A DNA stretch of 64,000 nucleotides from the NCBI GenBank assembly GCA_965204545.1, contig CBDBFA010000003.1, forward strand, positions 1,736,001-1,800,000, written 5' to 3'. The notes below the pieces were generated by a model that saw nothing but the letters and a program-made list of their open reading frames with translations, was not told where the DNA came from and did no database searches. The DNA is from JAABVD01 sp965204545 (GTDB taxonomy: Bacteria; Verrucomicrobiota; Verrucomicrobiia; Opitutales; UBA2995). Shown one piece after another: positions 1-8,384 of this stretch (positions are counted from its first letter, which is position 1; the number at the start of each line of letters is the position of its first letter). The position numbers were made by a program, and so were the translations under genes.

Positions 1-6
1 TCAATT

Positions 7-237
7 TTAAACCGACTTTTTTAATACGCCATTGGCATAGCAATAAAGCAACAGCGCCAGCATCATCCGGGGCGGATACTCCGCCGATCCGCTTCCTCGT
101 TCATTGACGTGAAACCGTGATAGTTCCACCGCTTCGATGACAAAATGAACCAAGTCGCCTTCGGGCACCCAGTCGCGCAAATCGGGCGGCAGCAGCATGG
201 GGGTCTTGCGGTCCACATTCACAAATCTTGTTGCCAT
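7..237 (-). pseudogene. Truncated IS1182/IS5-type transposase (N-terminal remnant)
   Basis: The 76-residue product looks like the start of IS1182-family transposases. It has a 'DLRDWVPEGDLVHFVIE' type segment, then the DUF772-like 'MMLALLLYCYANGV' core. In intact relatives the core continues into several hundred residues with a DDE catalytic domain. Here it breaks into KKSV and a stop, and the DDE domain is not in this window. I infer a dead transposase fragment or 5' remnant. A continuation beyond the window's left edge in another frame cannot be excluded. Confidence 0.75.
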
Positions 238-321
238 GAATCGAGGCTACCCCTTAAACCCCTGTTATCGGCGCGGCAAGGCCCCAGGTAGGGCAAGAGC
301 ATCCTTGCTCTGCCGTTGGAA

Positions 322-470
322 ACTTGAAGAATCGCGACGTAAAGCCGCTCCTTCAAATCTCCAACTGGTAAAGCTGTAGGAGCGGGTTTATCCCGCGATT
401 GCGCAGGAAGGCAGTATCCGGGAAAAATATACGCAGCATTTCGAAAAAGGTGGTTTTCGGCAACAACCCC
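322..470 (+). repeat. REP-like interspersed repeat, copy 1
   Basis: A roughly 150-bp unit is repeated in inverted orientation at 9629-9778 with a moderate number of mismatches. It contains two REP-style hairpins, one near 330-355 (AATCGCGACGTAAAGCCGCT) and one near 375-400 (GGAGCGGGTTTATCCCGCGA). These resemble the GTAGGAGCGGC-type REP sequences known from other bacteria. Nothing here suggests coding. Confidence 0.85.
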
Positions 471-502
471 TCAAGACCTGGCGTCTTGTTCGTCAACTAC
501 AA

Positions 503-532
503 ATTGGGCGCCCTCTTTGGCGGGCGCCCAAT
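503..532. repeat. Perfect 11-bp inverted repeat (hairpin)
   Basis: ATTGGGCGCCC (503-513) and its exact reverse complement (522-532) are separated by 8 bases. The stem is GC-rich and each arm is itself partly palindromic (GGGCGCCC). It has no following T-run, so I do not call it a terminator. It may be a transposon end or a degenerate repeat unit. Confidence 0.55.
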
Positions 533-793
533 GACCAGTAGATTTTAGAACGATGAACTACAACAATTGAACTACCACTTGAATGTGCTCGTAAGTACCC
601 AGGTCTGAGGATTGCCCTTGCTGATCCTGTCGGGTATCCCCACTGATGGATTGTCTCGGTGGGCGGTGCGCCGGGTTACAAAGGGATCTTCGTCACCGAT
701 ATTTCTCAGGTTCAACTGGATCTTCCAGTCAATTTTGTCCTTCCAAATCTTCTTTGAAATTTACCGATCCCCGGTCAAATGCCAATGCCGTAG

Positions 794-892
794 AAAAGGG
801 GTCAAACGCAAAACATTAACATTTTTTCTCGAAACGTAAAAGGACGCTACAAAATAAAGGAAAATGTTAATGTTTTGCGTTTGACCCCTTTT
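794..892. repeat. 99-bp element with perfect 32-bp inverted arms (GGGGTCAAACGC family), copy 1
   Basis: Arms at 794-825 and 861-892 are perfect reverse complements, each with an outer AAAAGGGGTCAAACGCAAAA followed by CATTAACATTTT. A related element with the same outer sequence is at 62843-62944. The size and symmetry fit a REPIN or MITE mobilised in trans. It ends about 40 bases before the recQ start. Confidence 0.85.
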
Positions 893-935
893 AACCTGGC
901 CCCGACGTTGGGCTTGCTTCGGCGGCATCGGGCCA

Positions 936-3071
936 TTGGATGAAGAGGTGAATCCGTCTCCTCGAAGTGTCTTGCAAGCGCGTTTCCGGTTGGAAGCGTT
1001 TCGCTATCCTCAGGAGGAGATCATTCAGGCCATTATGGAGGAAAAGGAGGCGCTGGTGATCATGCCGACGGGCGGGGGCAAGAGCTTGTGCTATCAACTG
1101 CCCGCTTTGCTGCGGCCGGGAGTAACGCTGGTGGTATCCCCGTTGATTGCCTTGATGAAGGATCAGGTGGACGGGTTGAAGGCCAAGGGGATTGCCGCCG
1201 CCATGATCAACAGTTCCCAGTCCTGGCCACAGCAGCGGCAAACCCTGCGGGATCTGAAGGAAAACAAGCTCAAGTTGCTGTATATTGCGCCGGAAAGGTT
1301 TCGCGCAGGTTCCTTCACCGATTCGCTAGAGGGGGTGCCCATCTCCCTCTTTGCCGTGGATGAGGCCCATTGCATTTCCCAGTGGGGGCACGATTTTCGG
1401 CCCGACTACCTTCGGTTGGGGAACGCCATGAAGTCATTGGGGAATCCGCTATGCGCCGCCTTTACCGCTACGGCCACCCCGGAAGTCCGGGAGGATATTC
1501 GCAAACACCTCCACCTGGAATCTCCCGAATTGTTCGTATCCGGATTTGCCCGCCCCAACCTGACCTTTACCCTTCGCAAACCCAAAACCAAACGACAGAA
1601 ATACGCCCGGATCCGCCGGCTCATAGAACTGCACGAGACGGGAATCGTTTATTGTGCCACGCGCAAAAGCGTGGAAGAGGTTTCGGAGTGGTTGCAAGAG
1701 GACGGCGTGGAGCACGTGATGTACCACGGTGGGCTGAGCGATTCCGATCGGGAACGGACCCAGGAAAGGTTTATCAATGGAGATGTTTCACTGACCGTGG
1801 CTACCAACGCTTTTGGCATGGGCATCGACCGTGCGGACATCCGGTTCGTGTGCCACTACGAAATGCCGGGCAGCATCGAAGCCTATTACCAGGAAGCCGG
1901 GCGGGCGGGACGGGACGGCAAACCCGGGGTTTGCGAACTGCAATTCATGTATGCGGACAAAAGAATACAGGAATTTTTTATCGAGGGGGGAAATCCGGAT
2001 GTTTCCTTGATCAAAAGCGCTTACGCGCATTTGCACTCCGCCGCCGATGAAAACCGCAAGGCGGTTTTATCGGTGGAAGACCTGGCCGGCCGATTGGGCA
2101 GGCGAACCAATTTCATGTCTGTGAGCGCCTCACTGGGCGTCCTGCGGCGGCAGAGAATCATCGAACGATTCGACCTTCCAGGTAGCCGGATTCGGGGCAC
2201 CCGGTTGCTCAGGCCCGAACTCTTGCCGGGCGATCTCGTTCTCGATACCGAGGCCCTGGCCGAAAAGAAGCGCCGCGACGAGGCCAAGCTCAAGAAGGTG
2301 ATTCAGTGGGCCTATGCCAAAAGCTGCCGGGAGGAATGGATCCTCCGCTATTTCGGAGAGTTGAAAACCGAACCCTGCGGGCGCTGCGATGCCTGCCTCC
2401 TGGCAGAATACGCGCCGAAAAGAACCTTGAATGAGCAAGAAATAGTCATTGTGCAAAAGGCTCTGAGCGGTATAGCGCGCATGTCCCGGCGTGGCGGAAA
2501 GCATTTTTGGATAGCCCGGTTCGGCCGGGACCGCATCATCAAGTGCCTTTTGGGCAGCAAGGCAAAATCGATTGTGCAAGCCGGTTTGGACAGATTGCCA
2601 ACCTGGGGGATCCTGAAAGCTCACAGGCAGGCGTTTGTTTCAGATCTTTTCGATGCCATGGACCAACAAGGGCTTATCGAAACCACTGCGGGGGACTACC
2701 CGATGGTGCAACTGACGGAGCTTGGGTCGCGGGTAATGTTCGGCCAGGAGACGCCGGAGTTGGCTTGGCCGGATGTAGAACAGAAAAGTCCGGCAAAAAC
2801 GCCCGACGAGGAACTCGATTACGAGGATGACCTCTACAAAATGCTGGTGGAAAAGCGCAATGAGATGCGACGCCAGAGGGGAAATGTCCCGTCCTATACC
2901 ATATTTCCGAACACGGTGTTGAAGAAACTGGCCAGCCGGAAACCGGCCAACACTGAGGAAGCCATGGCCATCAAGGGCATCGGTCCGGTCAAAGCGGAAA
3001 CCATTCTCCCAGCCTTTCTGGAAATCATTGCGGACCATGGGGGAAGCGCCCGAAGGGGAGAAGAAGAATAA
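936..3071 (+). CDS. recQ: ATP-dependent DNA helicase RecQ
   Basis: The 711-residue product is a complete RecQ-family 3'-5' DNA helicase for recombination and repair. It shows the upstream FRYPQEEII region, Walker A (MPTGGGKS), the DEAH box followed by CISQWGHDFRPDY, motif VI with QEAGRAGRDG, and a zinc-binding region with four cysteines ending PCGRCDAC. A winged-helix RQC region follows, and a C-terminal HRDC domain (about residues 635-700) has a helix-hairpin-helix-like AIKGIGPVKAE. The frame opens with TTG at 936; GTG at 948 is an alternative. The ATG at 1036 would delete the conserved region before Walker A and is unlikely. No clear ribosome site is visible, possibly because a repeat element lies just upstream. 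Confidence 0.95.
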   Translation: MDEEVNPSPRSVLQARFRLEAFRYPQEEIIQAIMEEKEALVIMPTGGGKSLCYQLPALLRPGVTLVVSPLIALMKDQVDGLKAKGIAAAMINSSQSWPQQRQTLRDLKENKLKLLYIAPERFRAGSFTDSLEGVPISLFAVDEAHCISQWGHDFRPDYLRLGNAMKSLGNPLCAAFTATATPEVREDIRKHLHLESPELFVSGFARPNLTFTLRKPKTKRQKYARIRRLIELHETGIVYCATRKSVEEVSEWLQEDGVEHVMYHGGLSDSDRERTQERFINGDVSLTVATNAFGMGIDRADIRFVCHYEMPGSIEAYYQEAGRAGRDGKPGVCELQFMYADKRIQEFFIEGGNPDVSLIKSAYAHLHSAADENRKAVLSVEDLAGRLGRRTNFMSVSASLGVLRRQRIIERFDLPGSRIRGTRLLRPELLPGDLVLDTEALAEKKRRDEAKLKKVIQWAYAKSCREEWILRYFGELKTEPCGRCDACLLAEYAPKRTLNEQEIVIVQKALSGIARMSRRGGKHFWIARFGRDRIIKCLLGSKAKSIVQAGLDRLPTWGILKAHRQAFVSDLFDAMDQQGLIETTAGDYPMVQLTELGSRVMFGQETPELAWPDVEQKSPAKTPDEELDYEDDLYKMLVEKRNEMRRQRGNVPSYTIFPNTVLKKLASRKPANTEEAMAIKGIGPVKAETILPAFLEIIADHGGSARRGEEE

Positions 3072-3206
3072 CCACAGAGGCCACAGAGAGCACAGAGGGG
3101 GGGGAGGCGCCCAAGGGCGCCAATTAGGAATTAGGAATTAGGAATTGGAGAGAGAGGGGCGAAGGATGAAGGATGGAGTTGCTGAGGTTAATCGTGATCG
3201 TGATCG
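3069..3206. repeat. Composite intergenic repeat: CACAGAG, TAGGAAT and GATCGT tracts
   Basis: Directly after recQ come CCACAGAGGCCACAGAG units (3069-3099), a tandem AATTAGG series (about 3124-3145) and a GATCGT hexamer run (3191-3206) preceded by GCTGAGGTTA. The CACAGAG and GATCGT units recur at 10618-10722. The GCTGAGGTTA plus GATCGT unit recurs, inverted, at 27735-27780. These look like dispersed non-coding repeats. Confidence 0.7.
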
Positions 3207-3284
3207 AAAATAGGAGGAATGAATCTCGCTAAGAGCGCAAAGGGACGCAAAGAAGGAGAGAAGTGGACCCGCAAAAGACGCAGA

Positions 3285-4763
3285 TTAGCGCCGATTCTCC
3301 CGTAGATCGTAGCAAATGAACCGGGTTGAGCTGCCATCCAGGCCTTGATCGTTTTGGCCGACGTAGAGAAGGCCCTTGCTCAGGGCGGGCATTGCCCAGG
3401 TCTGCCGGGCCAGAAATAGATGACTCAGAGCGAGTTCCCTGTACCCCCTCGGGTTGAGGTCCAGCCAGGCCAGGTGTCCGTACTGACCCAATACCAGGCA
3501 ACGGCCATCTACCTGCAACAGGGATGCCAGGGATGGCCCGAGGGGGTAGGATTGCGAACCGCCGGGGGTGGCCAATTCCGCCAACCAGGTTGGTTCGTGG
3601 CGCCACATCTGCTTACCGGTTTTCAATTCGATGCAGACGAGAGGGGCGTTGCGCGGTCCGTGGCCGTCTATCCCGTAGAGATACCCGTCTTTGTGAATGG
3701 CGGTCATAAAGTGGGTATTGAGGATTTCGTTACTCCAGACTTCCCGGCAGGAACCGTCCTCCCCGATTTCCAACAGCGCAGACCCCGCGCCATAGCATTC
3801 GGAGATGAACACCTGATTGTCCACCACCACGGGAGAGGATGCATTGACCGATTCATAGCGCCGGCCACGCCAGGGGAAATGGCAATCCACTTGCCCGGTT
3901 TCCGGATCGATGATCATCAGACCCCCGGTGGGAGGCCTGCTTTCCCCGCCGGCGAAGACAAATATGCGGCGGCCCGCTCCGGTATCGGCCGGGACGGGAG
4001 AGGCATAGCTGGGCCCCCATTCGTCTCCGGCGCCCCACACCATTTTCCCGCTGTGCTTGTCGAATGCGGCCACACAAGGACCTCCGGGTGATCCGAGGTT
4101 GATGATGATGAGGTTTTTTTCCAACAAGGGAGCGCCGCCAACGCCGAAGAAATCTAGGGTGAGGTCGAACTCGGTTCTGAGATTGCGTTTCCAGAGCGCC
4201 CTTCCGGTGGTCAGTTCCAGGCAGTGAAACCGACCCTCGACTCCCAGGGTGTAGACGTAGCGGCCATCCGAAACCGGTTGGCAGCGCGGCCCGTTGCCGA
4301 ACCCGTAACGGTCGACGTAGTTGGTGGGGTAGGCAAATTTCCAATACCGTTGCCCCGTTTCCGCCTGCAGGCATTCCACCACTTCTTCCCCACCAGTCCG
4401 GTGAAATATGACCAGTCGTTCCCCTACCACGGCGGCTGCGGCATACCCGGCGCCGCGCTTCACTTCCCAAACCTTGGCCGGACCCTCCCGGCCAAAGGTC
4501 TCCAACAGGTGGGTTTCGGGGGAATGAGCGTTGTGGGTGGGTCCCAGGAAATTGCTCCAGTCCGCAGTTTGGGCGTCAGGAGAAAGGGGTTTGGGAGGTT
4601 GGTAGAAGGTCAGTTCGCTTTGAACTTGGGGACTGGGCGGGGTGATGTCCGCCAGAATATTGACCTGCGGCGGCGCCGGATCTTCAAAACCACATAACAA
4701 CGGGATGGTTGAGAACCAGGAAACCGAAAGGTGAAGGAAGAGAACGGCGTTACGCATGGGCAT
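3285..4763 (-). CDS. Secreted PQQ-type beta-propeller protein
   Basis: The product is about 492 residues from the chosen MPMRNAV start, which puts a hydrophobic signal segment (NAVLFLHLSVSWFSTIPLLC) at the N-terminus. The rest has repeated beta-propeller blades of the PQQ/BamB type, with recurring patterns such as 'AETGQRYWKF', 'LTTGRALWKR' and 'LKTGKQMWRH'. Such proteins are common in Verrucomicrobiota and Planctomycetota, and their substrate and cofactor are usually unknown. I see no quinoprotein dehydrogenase active-site signature, so an enzyme role is not supported. It lies tail-to-tail with recQ and heads in the same direction as the two DUF1080 genes. Confidence 0.8.
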   Translation of the reverse strand: MPMRNAVLFLHLSVSWFSTIPLLCGFEDPAPPQVNILADITPPSPQVQSELTFYQPPKPLSPDAQTADWSNFLGPTHNAHSPETHLLETFGREGPAKVWEVKRGAGYAAAAVVGERLVIFHRTGGEEVVECLQAETGQRYWKFAYPTNYVDRYGFGNGPRCQPVSDGRYVYTLGVEGRFHCLELTTGRALWKRNLRTEFDLTLDFFGVGGAPLLEKNLIIINLGSPGGPCVAAFDKHSGKMVWGAGDEWGPSYASPVPADTGAGRRIFVFAGGESRPPTGGLMIIDPETGQVDCHFPWRGRRYESVNASSPVVVDNQVFISECYGAGSALLEIGEDGSCREVWSNEILNTHFMTAIHKDGYLYGIDGHGPRNAPLVCIELKTGKQMWRHEPTWLAELATPGGSQSYPLGPSLASLLQVDGRCLVLGQYGHLAWLDLNPRGYRELALSHLFLARQTWAMPALSKGLLYVGQNDQGLDGSSTRFICYDLRENRR

Positions 4764-4856
4764 GGTATCGAAAAACGCTCCCGGCCGGGCCAAAGCATGC
4801 TCCTGGCTTACCGGCAGGTTGGCGCCAGGGATGAATTTCCATCTTGCCGTCGAGGG

Positions 4857-5468
4857 TTACAATTCCTCGATCATTATATCCTTGTACCAAGCCTCGGTGG
4901 GGGGGCCGCTGTGAATCTGGAGGGCGATTATGCCTCGCTGGGGAATGTCATCTTCGGGCTCGTGCCAGTCGACGGTTTTGTGGCCATTGAGCCATAATTG
5001 GACGCGACGCCCTTGGCAACGGATCACGTAGGTATTCCAGCCCTCTAAATTGATGTATTTCCGCAGCTTTTCCATATCCGGGCCCTGCAGGATGGTACGC
5101 CGTCGGGATTCATCGTATAGGGCTCCCCAATATCTGCCTCCCATATCCGCCTGGTATCCGATGACCTCGTGGTGATCGGGGATACGCTCGCTTCGTATCT
5201 GGACCCCGGCGTTGGCTTTTTCTCCCACCAACTTGAATTTCAGGCGTAGCTCGAAGTCGCCATACCGTTTCTTGGTGCTGAGGAACTGGTTCTTGGGAAT
5301 GGGAGTATGAAGATTGCCGCCGACAATGGCGCCGTCTTCGATACGGAAGGATTCAAGGGGACCCTCCCATCCGGTGAAGTCCAGGCCGTTAAACAAGGCC
5401 ACCAATTTGGCCGAACTGAAGTGAGGGGGAAGGGACAGAGCCAGTAGGAGAATAAAAAACACTTTCAT
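4857..5468 (-). CDS. Secreted DUF1080 protein (3-keto-disaccharide hydrolase-like)
   Basis: The 203-residue product has a cleavable signal peptide (MKVFFILLLALSLPPHFSSA) followed by one DUF1080 concanavalin-like jelly roll. Typical DUF1080 features are 'LFNGLDFTGWEG' near the mature start, 'DFELRLKFKL', 'NAGVQIRSERI', 'GWNTYVIRCQGRRVQLWLNG' and a closing 'GIIALQIHSGPP'. Members are annotated as carbohydrate-binding or 3-keto-disaccharide hydrolases acting outside the cytoplasm. The true substrate here is not visible. It lies 79 bases downstream of a second DUF1080 gene on the same strand. Confidence 0.88.
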   Translation of the reverse strand: MKVFFILLLALSLPPHFSSAKLVALFNGLDFTGWEGPLESFRIEDGAIVGGNLHTPIPKNQFLSTKKRYGDFELRLKFKLVGEKANAGVQIRSERIPDHHEVIGYQADMGGRYWGALYDESRRRTILQGPDMEKLRKYINLEGWNTYVIRCQGRRVQLWLNGHKTVDWHEPEDDIPQRGIIALQIHSGPPTEAWYKDIMIEEL

Positions 5469-5547
5469 ACTGAAAAGCTAAGGGCTGTATCTGTGGTTGC
5501 CCAGGAAAGATTGCCGGCTGGGAAGGAAAAAACCTATCCGGCTACGA

Positions 5548-6390
5548 TCAGAGCTCCCTGATGAAGATGTCTTTGAAGTGGATCCTCAATTCATCTTTAC
5601 TGTGAAGCTGTAAGGCGATGAATCCCGAAACCCCCACACCGTTTTTCCTGTGGCTTGCGTCGTCCAGTATGCCCGCTCCGTTGAAATCGGAGATCCGCAT
5701 GCGGTTCACGGTTGTAGTGATGTGGTTGCCCTGGCAACGAATGACCATTTCGTTCCAGGGATTGGGATCGTCTGCGTAATAAAACAGCCATTTCTCCGGC
5801 CCATCCGAGGGTTGAATCCTCCAATCGGGTAACATGGGGCTGATCCATCGCTGTACTTCCTTGGTTTCATCGTAGATCAAACCGGTGCGCCAGGGGCCCG
5901 GAGGGTGTAAATCCACCTGTGGCCCATGCATCCAGCCCCCTCCGGGAGCCCCCTGTCCGGTTTCCCAACGGCTGCGCACCTGGACCCCGCTGTTCCCCGG
6001 TGAGTCGCGGAAGGCTTTGAACTTGAGTTTCAGCTCGAAATCATCAAATTCGTGCAGGTGCTGCAACCAGACGGAGCCGTGATCCCCATGGCCCATCGAA
6101 TCGCAGAGAATGGCCCCGTTTTCCACTCTCCAGAAATTCTTCCCCCTGTCTTTGTCGAGGCATCGCACCGTCCAACCCGACAAATCCTCTCCGTTGAACA
6201 ACGGCAGCCAAACCGGGTCCCGCTCCATGGCCCACCAAAGACCGGCAAAGGCGCCGAGGAACATCAGCGTACCTCCGACCAAAAGGCGGTTGATGATGGA
6301 TTTAGCAGCCGGATTCACAGTAGAAAGAGGGTCGGGACACCTCGCCGAACAAAAAGGACAAACGGTAACTTGGTTGCATGCCTTTGGCAA
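5548..6390 (-). CDS. Membrane-anchored DUF1080 protein
   Basis: This 280-residue protein has a short cytoplasmic N-terminus with cysteines (CPFCSARC), one membrane segment at about residues 35-54 and a DUF1080 domain to the end. Diagnostic segments are 'PLFNGEDLSGWTVR', 'GNSGVQVRSRW', 'WNEMVIRCQGNHITTTVNR' and 'GFIALQLHSKDE'. Unlike its downstream neighbour it lacks a cleavable signal and is probably anchored with the domain outside. The N-terminal CxxC pair could be a small metal-binding knuckle, which is speculative. It diverges from the MFS-acyltransferase gene. Confidence 0.85.
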   Translation of the reverse strand: MPKACNQVTVCPFCSARCPDPLSTVNPAAKSIINRLLVGGTLMFLGAFAGLWWAMERDPVWLPLFNGEDLSGWTVRCLDKDRGKNFWRVENGAILCDSMGHGDHGSVWLQHLHEFDDFELKLKFKAFRDSPGNSGVQVRSRWETGQGAPGGGWMHGPQVDLHPPGPWRTGLIYDETKEVQRWISPMLPDWRIQPSDGPEKWLFYYADDPNPWNEMVIRCQGNHITTTVNRMRISDFNGAGILDDASHRKNGVGVSGFIALQLHSKDELRIHFKDIFIREL

Positions 6391-6542
6391 GCCGTGCCTT
6401 GCCCCCTTCCTTTCCCCGAGAAATCAGAAATATGCTTGAATTGTCAGCGCCTTCAAAAGAAGTTTCAGCAGGTAGCTGCCCCACCGGCCTGGTCATAATC
6501 ACCACCGTGGAAACCCGAGGCCCGGCCAATTTTTCAATCTCC

Positions 6543-8384
6543 ATGGAGCCCATGCCCGAAACGACCCACTCAGGACCGCCCAAAGATTGGTTGAAGGGGT
6601 TTTGGAGTTTGTGGGTCACCCAATGCCAGGGTGCCTTTTCCGACAACGTATTTAAATTCGTGGTGATTTTTTCAGCCATGAGCCTGTATCCGAACGAGTC
6701 GGACCAGGACCGGTTGGTATCGCTCATCGGGGCATTATTTGCCGTTCCTTTCATCCTCTTTACCATGGCGGGGGGCTTCTGTGCGGACCGGTTCAGCAAA
6801 AGGTCGGTGGCGATGGGAATCAAATGCGGGGAGGTCCTGATCATGTCCCTGGGGGCGGTCGGCCTCTATTTGGGACAACTCAATCTGTTGATGGGGGTCA
6901 TTTTTCTGATGAGCGCCCAGAGCGCATTCTTCGGCCCGGTCAAATACGGCCTTCTTCCCGAACTTCTGGACGAAAAACGATTATCCTGGGGCAATGGTCT
7001 CGTGGGACTGGGAACCTTCATTTCCATCATCCTCGGGACGATTGCAGGAGGACTAATGTTCGATGCCTTTGAAAATCAGCTCATCATCGGCTTCATCCTC
7101 ATCGCCTTGGCCGCTAACGGCCTGATGGCCAGTCGGGGTATCAGCCGGGTGCCGCCCGCCGATCCGGCAAAAAAATACCGCCTGAATTTCCTGGGGGAAT
7201 TCTGGAAACAATTCTCCTATGCGCGGAAAGACTTTGTCCTTCTCATTTCCATCCTGGGGAGCACTTATTTCTGGTTTTTGGGCGCCCTGGTTCAGCAGGC
7301 GGTAATGATTTACGGGCGCAACGAACTGCAATTAAGCTTTTTCAACACCAGTATCCTGTTCGCCATGATGGCGGTGGGCATCGGTCTGGGCAGTTTGGCT
7401 GCCGGGTATATCTCAAAGCGAAAAATTGAAACCGGACTTATTCCCCTGGGGGCAATCGGGGTATCGGCATTCAGCTTTCTCATGGGCCAGTCCGGACTTC
7501 CCACCCACCAATTCGGCCTCTTCCTCGGATGCGTGGGATTCTTCGGAGGGTTTTATATCGTTCCCATCAATGCCCTGGTTCAGCACCGGCCTGATGGCAG
7601 GAGAAAAGGTTCCATAATCGCCATGCAGGCTTTGCTCTCGTGGCTGGGTATCCTGTTGGCCGCCGGGGTCTACTTCGGGCTGAAAACCCTCGGGTTGAGC
7701 ACTTCGAATATCTTCACCGTCGTAGGGTTCGTCACCCTCGCCGCAACTTTCTACGTACTCTGGCTGCTGCCCGATTCTTTCCTGCGCCTTCTGCTGGTTT
7801 TGCTGACCAATACCATTTACCGCATTCAAATCCGGGGGCGGGACCATATCCCCGACAAGGGAGGTGTGCTGTTTGTCTCCAATCACCTGTCCTACATCGA
7901 CGCTTTTTTCTTGTTCGCCTCCATCGACCGTCCCATCCGGTTTATCATGTCGGCCGAGGCCTACAAGATCTGGTATCTAAAGCCTTTCGCCAAAATCTTG
8001 CAGGTCATTCCCATGCCCACCCGGCAACGCCCCCGCCAAATCGTCCAAGCCCTCCGGGAAGCATCGGCGCGGATCAAGGCTGGTGAAGTGGTCTGCATCT
8101 TTGCCGAGGGACAGGTTTCACGCACCGGAAATCTGCTGCCGTTCCGTCGCGGATTTGTCAGGATCATGCGCGATTTGGACAACCCGATAATCCCGGTGCA
8201 TCTGGGCGGTGTTTGGGGAAGTATTTTCAGCTACGAGCGCGGCAGGTTCATCTGGAAAATGCCCAAGCGAATTCCCTATCCGATATCGGTCGACTTCGGC
8301 CAACCAATGGCGGCGAATTCCCAGCCGGAGGAGGTCCGCGAAGCCGTCCGGGATCTGGCCCGAGGTGTTGAAAGACCAACATAG
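6543..8384 (+). CDS. MFS transporter fused to a 1-acylglycerophosphate acyltransferase (LplT-Aas-like)
   Basis: From the ATG at 6543 the product is about 613 residues. An MFS transporter of roughly 400 residues begins at 'LWVTQCQGAFSDNVFKF' and includes 'ADRFSKR'. A PlsC acyltransferase domain follows, with the HX4D motif in 'SNHLSYIDAFF' and the substrate motif in 'FAEGQVSRTGN'. In E. coli the equivalent functions, LplT flippase and Aas acyltransferase, are adjacent proteins that recycle lysophospholipids, so I infer inner-membrane phospholipid repair. The frame is open further upstream (6378 and 6432), but those residues look unlike protein and 6378 would overlap the divergent gene. The next gene starts inside its TAG stop, so the two are coupled. 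Confidence 0.85.
   Translation: MEPMPETTHSGPPKDWLKGFWSLWVTQCQGAFSDNVFKFVVIFSAMSLYPNESDQDRLVSLIGALFAVPFILFTMAGGFCADRFSKRSVAMGIKCGEVLIMSLGAVGLYLGQLNLLMGVIFLMSAQSAFFGPVKYGLLPELLDEKRLSWGNGLVGLGTFISIILGTIAGGLMFDAFENQLIIGFILIALAANGLMASRGISRVPPADPAKKYRLNFLGEFWKQFSYARKDFVLLISILGSTYFWFLGALVQQAVMIYGRNELQLSFFNTSILFAMMAVGIGLGSLAAGYISKRKIETGLIPLGAIGVSAFSFLMGQSGLPTHQFGLFLGCVGFFGGFYIVPINALVQHRPDGRRKGSIIAMQALLSWLGILLAAGVYFGLKTLGLSTSNIFTVVGFVTLAATFYVLWLLPDSFLRLLLVLLTNTIYRIQIRGRDHIPDKGGVLFVSNHLSYIDAFFLFASIDRPIRFIMSAEAYKIWYLKPFAKILQVIPMPTRQRPRQIVQALREASARIKAGEVVCIFAEGQVSRTGNLLPFRRGFVRIMRDLDNPIIPVHLGGVWGSIFSYERGRFIWKMPKRIPYPISVDFGQPMAANSQPEEVREAVRDLARGVERPT

Larger units (their letters stand above)
238..935. other. 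Gene-free stretch with several repeats
   Basis: I see no convincing gene in this 0.7-kb stretch. It holds a REP-like repeat (322-470), a perfect GC-rich hairpin (503-532) and a long perfect inverted repeat (794-892), each listed separately. The short open frames do not look like proteins. The transposase remnant on its left suggests a decayed mobile-element landing site. Confidence 0.6.

Noticed and set aside
612..839. 75-residue open frame upstream of recQ
   Set aside because: It has no recognisable motif, ends inside the inverted repeat and has no ribosome site, so I treat it as chance.
1370..2050. 226-residue plus-strand frame inside recQ
   Set aside because: It lies wholly within recQ in another frame, has Arg/Pro-rich shadow composition and shows no domain.
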